NCBI GenBank assembly: GCA_964409675.1
Contig: CAYPEF010000016.1
Coordinates: 1 to 26,491, forward strand
DNA: 26,491 nt
Direction: 5' to 3'
Source of the DNA: CAYMDD01 sp964409675
GTDB lineage: Bacteria > Pseudomonadota > Alphaproteobacteria > Rickettsiales > SXRF01
Part shown: positions 22,704 to 26,491 of the stretch, in pieces
Layout: the number at the start of each line of letters is the position of its first letter
How positions within the stretch are numbered: the stretch's first letter is position 1
Notes under the pieces: model-generated
What the model was told of the DNA's origin: nothing
The model's database searches: none
Seen by the model: the letters and a program-made list of their open reading frames with translations, nothing else
Translations under genes and position numbers: made by a program

Positions 22704-24416
22704 TTACTTCTTCTTTGCCTTCGCTTCATCGAGCGCCGCGCCTAAGATATCGCCGAGGCTGGCTCCGGAATCGGAGGAGCCGTATTCCTCGACGGCCTTC
22801 TTGTGCTCGTCGGCTTCCAGCGCCTTGATGGACGCACCGATTTTGCGGGCCTGGCGGTCCACCGAGACCACTTTCGCGTCCACGCGGTCGCCGACGGCGA
22901 AGCGCTCGGCGCGCTGGTCCTGGCGGTCGCGCGAGAGGTCGGACTTCTTGATAAAGCCCTGGATATTGTCGGAGAGCTTGAACTCCAGCCCGTCCGAGGT
23001 TACTGCCGTAATGGTGCAGGTGACCACCGAGCCTTTGCGCACGCCGGAGAATTCTTCTTCCAGCGGGTCGTTTTCGAGCTGCTTGATGCCAAGCGAAATG
23101 CGCTCTTTCTCAATGTCGATGGCCAAAATCTTGGCTTTGACATGCTCGCCTTTCTTGTAGTTCTTGATCGCGGTTTCGCCGGGTTCGCTCCAGCTGATGT
23201 CGGAATGGTGCACCAGCCCGTCAATATCGCCGGAGAGGCCGATGAACAGGCCGAAATCAGTGATGTTGCGCACTTCGCCTTCCACGATATCGCCTTCATG
23301 ATGCGTCTCGGCAAAATGCGACCACGGGTTTTCCTCGCACTGCTTCATGCCCAGGGAAATGCGGTGCTTAGTGGCGTCGATATCCAGCACCACCACGGCC
23401 ACTTCCTGGCTGACCGAAACCAGCTTGGAGGGATGCACGTTCTTCTTCACCCAGGAAATTTCCGACACGTGCACGAGGCCCTCGATGCCGGGTTCCAGCT
23501 CCACGAAGGCACCGTAATCGGTGATGTTGGTGATCTTGCCATGGAACTTGGAGCCGACGGGGTATTTGGTGTCGGCACCGTTCCAGGGGTTGGATTCCAG
23601 CTGCTTCATGCCGAGCGAAACGCGCTTGGTGTCGGGGTCGAACTTGGTGACCATCACTTTCACGGGCTGGCCGAGTTGCAGCACTTCCGACGGGTGGTTG
23701 ATGCGGCGCCACGAAATATCGGTAACGTGCAATAGGCCGTCGATGCCGCCCATGTCGATGAACGCGCCGTAGTCGGTGATGTTCTTCACCACGCCTTCGA
23801 GCACCTGGCCTTCCTGGATGCGGCCCAGCAGCTGCTCGCGCGCTTCCACGCGGGATTCTTCCAGCACGGCGCGGCGGGACACCACGATATTGCCGCGCTT
23901 GCGGTCCATTTTCAGGATCTGGAAAGGCTGCGGAATGTTCATGAGGGGACCCACGTCGCGGATCGGGCGGATGTCCACCTGACTGCCGGGCAGGAACGCT
24001 ACCGCGCCCATGACATCGACGGTAAAGCCACCCTTGACGCGGCCAAAGATGATACCTTCCACACGCTGGCCGCTGGTGCAAGCCAACTCCAGTTTCGCCC
24101 ATCCTTCTTCGCGCAGTGCCTTTTCGCGCGAGAGCACGGCTTCGCCGTTCTTGTTCTCAATGCGCTCCAGGTACACTTCCACCACGTCGCCGACACGGAT
24201 TTCGTTTGGTGCGCCGGTGGGGGAGAATTCTTTCAGCGGAATGCGGCCTTCGGACTTCAGTCCCACATCGACCACAGCCATGTCTTTTTCAATGCCGACC
24301 ACGGTGCCCTTGACCACTGAGCCTTCCGTTTTTCCTTCTTTTTTCAGGGATTCTTCAAATAAAGCCGCAAAATCTTCACCTGTGGAGAAGGCCTGGGCTG
24401 CGCTGGAGGTTGCCAT
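22704..24416 (-). CDS. rpsA: 30S ribosomal protein S1
   Basis: S1 binds mRNA leaders and helps them onto the 30S subunit. The 570-residue product has six S1/OB-fold repeats: about residues 31-97, 115-182, 203-271, 288-358, 375-445 and 460-530. The third to fifth are the canonical ones, with VKNITDYGAFIDMGGIDGLL, ITNITDYGAFVELEPGIEGL and VRNITDFGLFIGLSGDIDGL. The C-terminus ends in an acidic-then-basic tail (DEAKAKKK). The start ATG 24416 lacks a good Shine-Dalgarno (only GAAAG nearby), which is also true of rpsA in E. coli, where S1 represses its own synthesis. It lies downstream of aroA-cmk, as in most proteobacteria, and ends at a strong terminator. Confidence 0.97.
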   Translation of the reverse strand: MATSSAAQAFSTGEDFAALFEESLKKEGKTEGSVVKGTVVGIEKDMAVVDVGLKSEGRIPLKEFSPTGAPNEIRVGDVVEVYLERIENKNGEAVLSREKALREEGWAKLELACTSGQRVEGIIFGRVKGGFTVDVMGAVAFLPGSQVDIRPIRDVGPLMNIPQPFQILKMDRKRGNIVVSRRAVLEESRVEAREQLLGRIQEGQVLEGVVKNITDYGAFIDMGGIDGLLHVTDISWRRINHPSEVLQLGQPVKVMVTKFDPDTKRVSLGMKQLESNPWNGADTKYPVGSKFHGKITNITDYGAFVELEPGIEGLVHVSEISWVKKNVHPSKLVSVSQEVAVVVLDIDATKHRISLGMKQCEENPWSHFAETHHEGDIVEGEVRNITDFGLFIGLSGDIDGLVHHSDISWSEPGETAIKNYKKGEHVKAKILAIDIEKERISLGIKQLENDPLEEEFSGVRKGSVVTCTITAVTSDGLEFKLSDNIQGFIKKSDLSRDRQDQRAERFAVGDRVDAKVVSVDRQARKIGASIKALEADEHKKAVEEYGSSDSGASLGDILGAALDEAKAKKK

Positions 24417-24641
24417 ACTACTACTTTCGGGCTGCCTGCATGCCCGGGAAAATCCGGAAAACGCAGGTGAAATAACGCCTTAGCGCCATTTCATAAGGTT
24501 GATAAAAAAGCCAGTTACGCTCCCTTAGGGCGCAAAACGGCATCATGTTCGAGTAAACATGGCGCTAGATGTACTGTAAAAAGGGGAAAAATCAAGTACT
24601 TTAAGTTGTGTCGGTGCTATCCGGGCGGGGCTATAAAGAAC
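24417..24641 (-). promoter_or_regulatory. Structured upstream leader of rpsA
   Basis: This 225-base interval between aroA-cmk and rpsA has no coding potential. It contains a perfect 9-base inverted pair, TAGCGCCAT (24481-24489) and ATGGCGCTA (24559-24567), enclosing about 70 bases. Inside are CATGTT-CGAGTA-AACATG (24544-24561) and a short CCC-TTA-GGG stem (24522-24530). The outer pair and the CATGTT hairpin share bases and would be alternatives. The rpsA promoter is presumably here; I could not choose convincing -35/-10 boxes. The layout fits a leader that controls translation. Confidence 0.5.
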
Positions 24642-26491
24642 TTATAACCGGTTCTTTCGCCCAATGGTCGTACGCACCTTCTCAAACACGCTCTTTGCAT
24701 CCATCGTGGACGTATCGATGATCACCGCGTCCTCCGCCGGTTTCAGCGGGGCGATGTCGCGCATGGAGTCGCGCTCGTCGCGCTCGCGCAGATCCTCTAG
24801 TACCGACTCATAGACTACCTCGATGCCTTGGCCAGAAAGCTCACGGTGACGTCGGCGTGAGCGGGCGTCGAGCGAGGCAGTGAGGAAGAATTTGAAATCC
24901 GCCTCCGGGCATACCACGGTGCCGATATCGCGCCCGTCCAGCACCGCGCCGCGGCCCGAACGCGCGAACTGGCGCTGGAAATCGAGCAATATGTCGCGCA
25001 CCTCGGGAAAGCTGGAAACAATGGAAGCGGCCTGTCCCACGCGCTCCTGCCGCAGGCGGGGATTAGCCAAATCCTGCGGGGTGATTTCCTGCGCCGCCGC
25101 AATCGCCGCGTCGCGGTCATGCGGGTCCTTGTCGCCGTAAATCAACCGCAGGCCCACGGCGCGGTAGAGGCTGCCGGTATCGAGATAGGCAAGGTGCAGA
25201 TGCTCGGCCAGCCGTCGCGCCAGCGTGCCCTTGCCGGAGGCGGCTGGACCGTCGATGGCGATGACCATATGCGGTTGCGCGTCCGCCCCTTCGGCGGCGG
25301 CGATGTGCGCGCCGAGGCGCCCCATCAGTCCGGTGAAGTCGGGGAAGCTGGTGGCGATGGCGTCGGCGTCGTCCACCGTCACCGGCTTTTGGCTCGCCAT
25401 GCCGAACACCAGGAAGCTCATGGCGATCCGGTGGTCGAAATGCGTGCGCACCACGCCGCCACCCACAGGCGATTCCGCGCCTTGCACGATCAGCGTATCG
25501 CCTTCCGCATGCGCCTCCACCCCGCAGGCGGTGAGGCCGTTGATAATGGCGCTTAACCGGTCACTTTCCTTTACCCGCAATTCCTTCAACCCTTCCATCA
25601 CGCTCCGCCCGCCGGCATAGGCGCAGGCCACGGCGAGGATGGGGTATTCGTCGATCATCGACGGCGCGCGCTCCGCGGGCACGCGCGCGGCTTTCAGCGC
25701 GCTGCTGCGCACGAATAAGTCGGCCACCGGCTCCCCGGCCACCGTCCGTTCGTTGCGGTATTCCAGCTGCGCGCCCATTTCCTTCAGCGTGGTGAACAGG
25801 CCGGTGCGCAAGGGGTTGATGCAGATATTCTTCAGCAGCACCTCCGATTCCGGCGTGATCAGCGCCGCTACCACCGCGAAGGCGGCGGAGGAGGGGTCGG
25901 CGGGCACGCGCAGCTCGCGGTCGGCATAGGGCACTTCCTGCTGACCGCGCACTGCAATCGACAGCGCCCCGTCTTCCGTCCGGCTGCGCATTACCTCGTA
26001 GCCGAGATAAGTTAGCATATTCTCCGTATGATCGCGCGTTGCTTCCAGCTCGATCACGGTGGTTACGCCGGGCGTGTTCAGCCCAGCCAGTAAGATAGCT
26101 GACTTAACCTGTGCTGACGCCACCGGAAGCCGGTAGGTGATAGGCAGCGGCGTATCGCTCCCAGTCAGCGCCAGCGGCAGACGGTTTTCCTTACGTGCGG
26201 TGAATTGCGCCCCCATCTGCGACAGCGGCGTCACCACACGGCCCATCGGGCGGGAACACAGGCTTTCATCGCCGGTGAAGAAGCTGGTAAACGGGTAGGG
26301 AGTGAGCAGTCCCACCAGCAACCGCGCCGCCGTGCCGGAACTGCCCATGTCGAGCACGCTGGAGCTTTCCGCAAGCCCGCCGATACCGACCCCCTTCACC
26401 TGCCATTCCTGAGGCCCCCGGCGGGTAATCGACACGCCCAGCGCCTGCAAGGCTTTCGCGGTGCGCAGCACGTCCTCTCCCTCCAGCAGCC
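24642..26491 (-). CDS. aroA-cmk: AroA-Cmk fusion: EPSP synthase and cytidylate kinase in one reading frame (5' end outside window)
   Basis: The frame is open from the right window edge to TAA 24642. The first about 407 visible residues are 3-phosphoshikimate 1-carboxyvinyltransferase, the sixth shikimate-pathway step. They contain MGSSGTAARLLVGLL, RPMGRVVTPLSQMGA, ATRDHTENML, DEYPILAVACAYAGG, LRVKESDRLSA and DHRIAMSFLVFG, and resemble the alphaproteobacterial type. Roughly the first 40-50 residues are beyond base 26491 (the visible part starts LLEGEDVLRTAKAL). After GRLGAHIAAAEGADAQPH the frame runs on without a stop into MVIAIDGPAASGKGTLARRL (Met at 25268-25266), a complete 208-residue cytidylate kinase. 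The kinase has its P-loop, LDTGSLYRA, VLDGRDIGTVV and RDERDS. Separate aroA and cmk genes side by side are usual; here they are joined by a linker of about ten residues. Internal initiation at 25268 is possible, but no well-spaced Shine-Dalgarno is seen. Confidence 0.93.
   Translation of the reverse strand, partial: LLEGEDVLRTAKALQALGVSITRRGPQEWQVKGVGIGGLAESSSVLDMGSSGTAARLLVGLLTPYPFTSFFTGDESLCSRPMGRVVTPLSQMGAQFTARKENRLPLALTGSDTPLPITYRLPVASAQVKSAILLAGLNTPGVTTVIELEATRDHTENMLTYLGYEVMRSRTEDGALSIAVRGQQEVPYADRELRVPADPSSAAFAVVAALITPESEVLLKNICINPLRTGLFTTLKEMGAQLEYRNERTVAGEPVADLFVRSSALKAARVPAERAPSMIDEYPILAVACAYAGGRSVMEGLKELRVKESDRLSAIINGLTACGVEAHAEGDTLIVQGAESPVGGGVVRTHFDHRIAMSFLVFGMASQKPVTVDDADAIATSFPDFTGLMGRLGAHIAAAEGADAQPHMVIAIDGPAASGKGTLARRLAEHLHLAYLDTGSLYRAVGLRLIYGDKDPHDRDAAIAAAQEITPQDLANPRLRQERVGQAASIVSSFPEVRDILLDFQRQFARSGRGAVLDGRDIGTVVCPEADFKFFLTASLDARSRRRHRELSGQGIEVVYESVLEDLRERDERDSMRDIAPLKPAEDAVIIDTSTMDAKSVFEKVRTTIGRKNRL

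Noticed and set aside
1..26491. CRISPR array, tRNA or rRNA genes, and insertion-sequence transposases
   Set aside because: I found no regularly spaced direct repeats, no tRNA-like cloverleaf with a CCA-type end, no rRNA segments and no transposase motifs. The intergenic intervals are short and otherwise explained.

Overview
The window is a scaffold fragment from an alphaproteobacterium. It holds the distal part of a 14-subunit-type respiratory complex I operon, the alphaproteobacterial AddAB recombination genes, an RcdA (DUF1465) gene with a perfect CtrA-type box, and the block aroA/cmk - rpsA - sppA - ihfB - lapA - trpF - trpB - trpA, a gene neighbourhood typical of that class. Coding DNA is mostly GC-rich. 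I cannot name the genus. Three runs of N (10, 100 and 100 bases) mark scaffold joins, so genes touching them are incomplete or artificially broken.

Bases 1-8825 (+): the nuoG tail, nuoH, an inserted DedA-family membrane protein gene, nuoI, a small decayed DUF559 cassette bounded by inverted palindromes, then nuoJ, nuoK, nuoL, nuoM and nuoN. These encode the membrane arm and the NuoI Fe-S subunit of the proton-pumping NADH:quinone oxidoreductase. nuoL is interrupted by a 10-N join with a divergent 60-base overlap. Bases 8791-9707 (+): biotin protein ligase and the first codons of a small exported protein lost in a gap.

Bases 9828-17952: addB, a gap, rcdA on the minus strand (truncated by the gap), addA, thioredoxin, and an unusually short glutamine-synthetase-fold ligase lacking the N-terminal domain. 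The rcdA-addA intergenic region carries TTAA-N7-TTAA upstream of a perfect TATAAT box, an arrangement expected for CtrA control of the CtrA-degradation adaptor. Bases 17953-18211 separate two converging gene sets and contain a palindrome and a 112-base nested hairpin element.

Bases 18212-26491 (-): read from the right edge, an in-frame AroA-Cmk fusion (5' end beyond the window), a structured leader, rpsA with a strong terminator, then sppA - ihfB - lapA - trpF - trpB - trpA, whose last four genes are joined by 4-base overlaps.

Most genes are housekeeping. The parts worth a second look are the CtrA box at rcdA/addA, the AroA-Cmk fusion, the mini glutamine synthetase, the foreign-looking insertions in the nuo operon, and the dispersed palindromes. 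I did not find a CRISPR array, rRNA or tRNA gene, insertion sequence, or a recognisable new defence or biosynthetic system.
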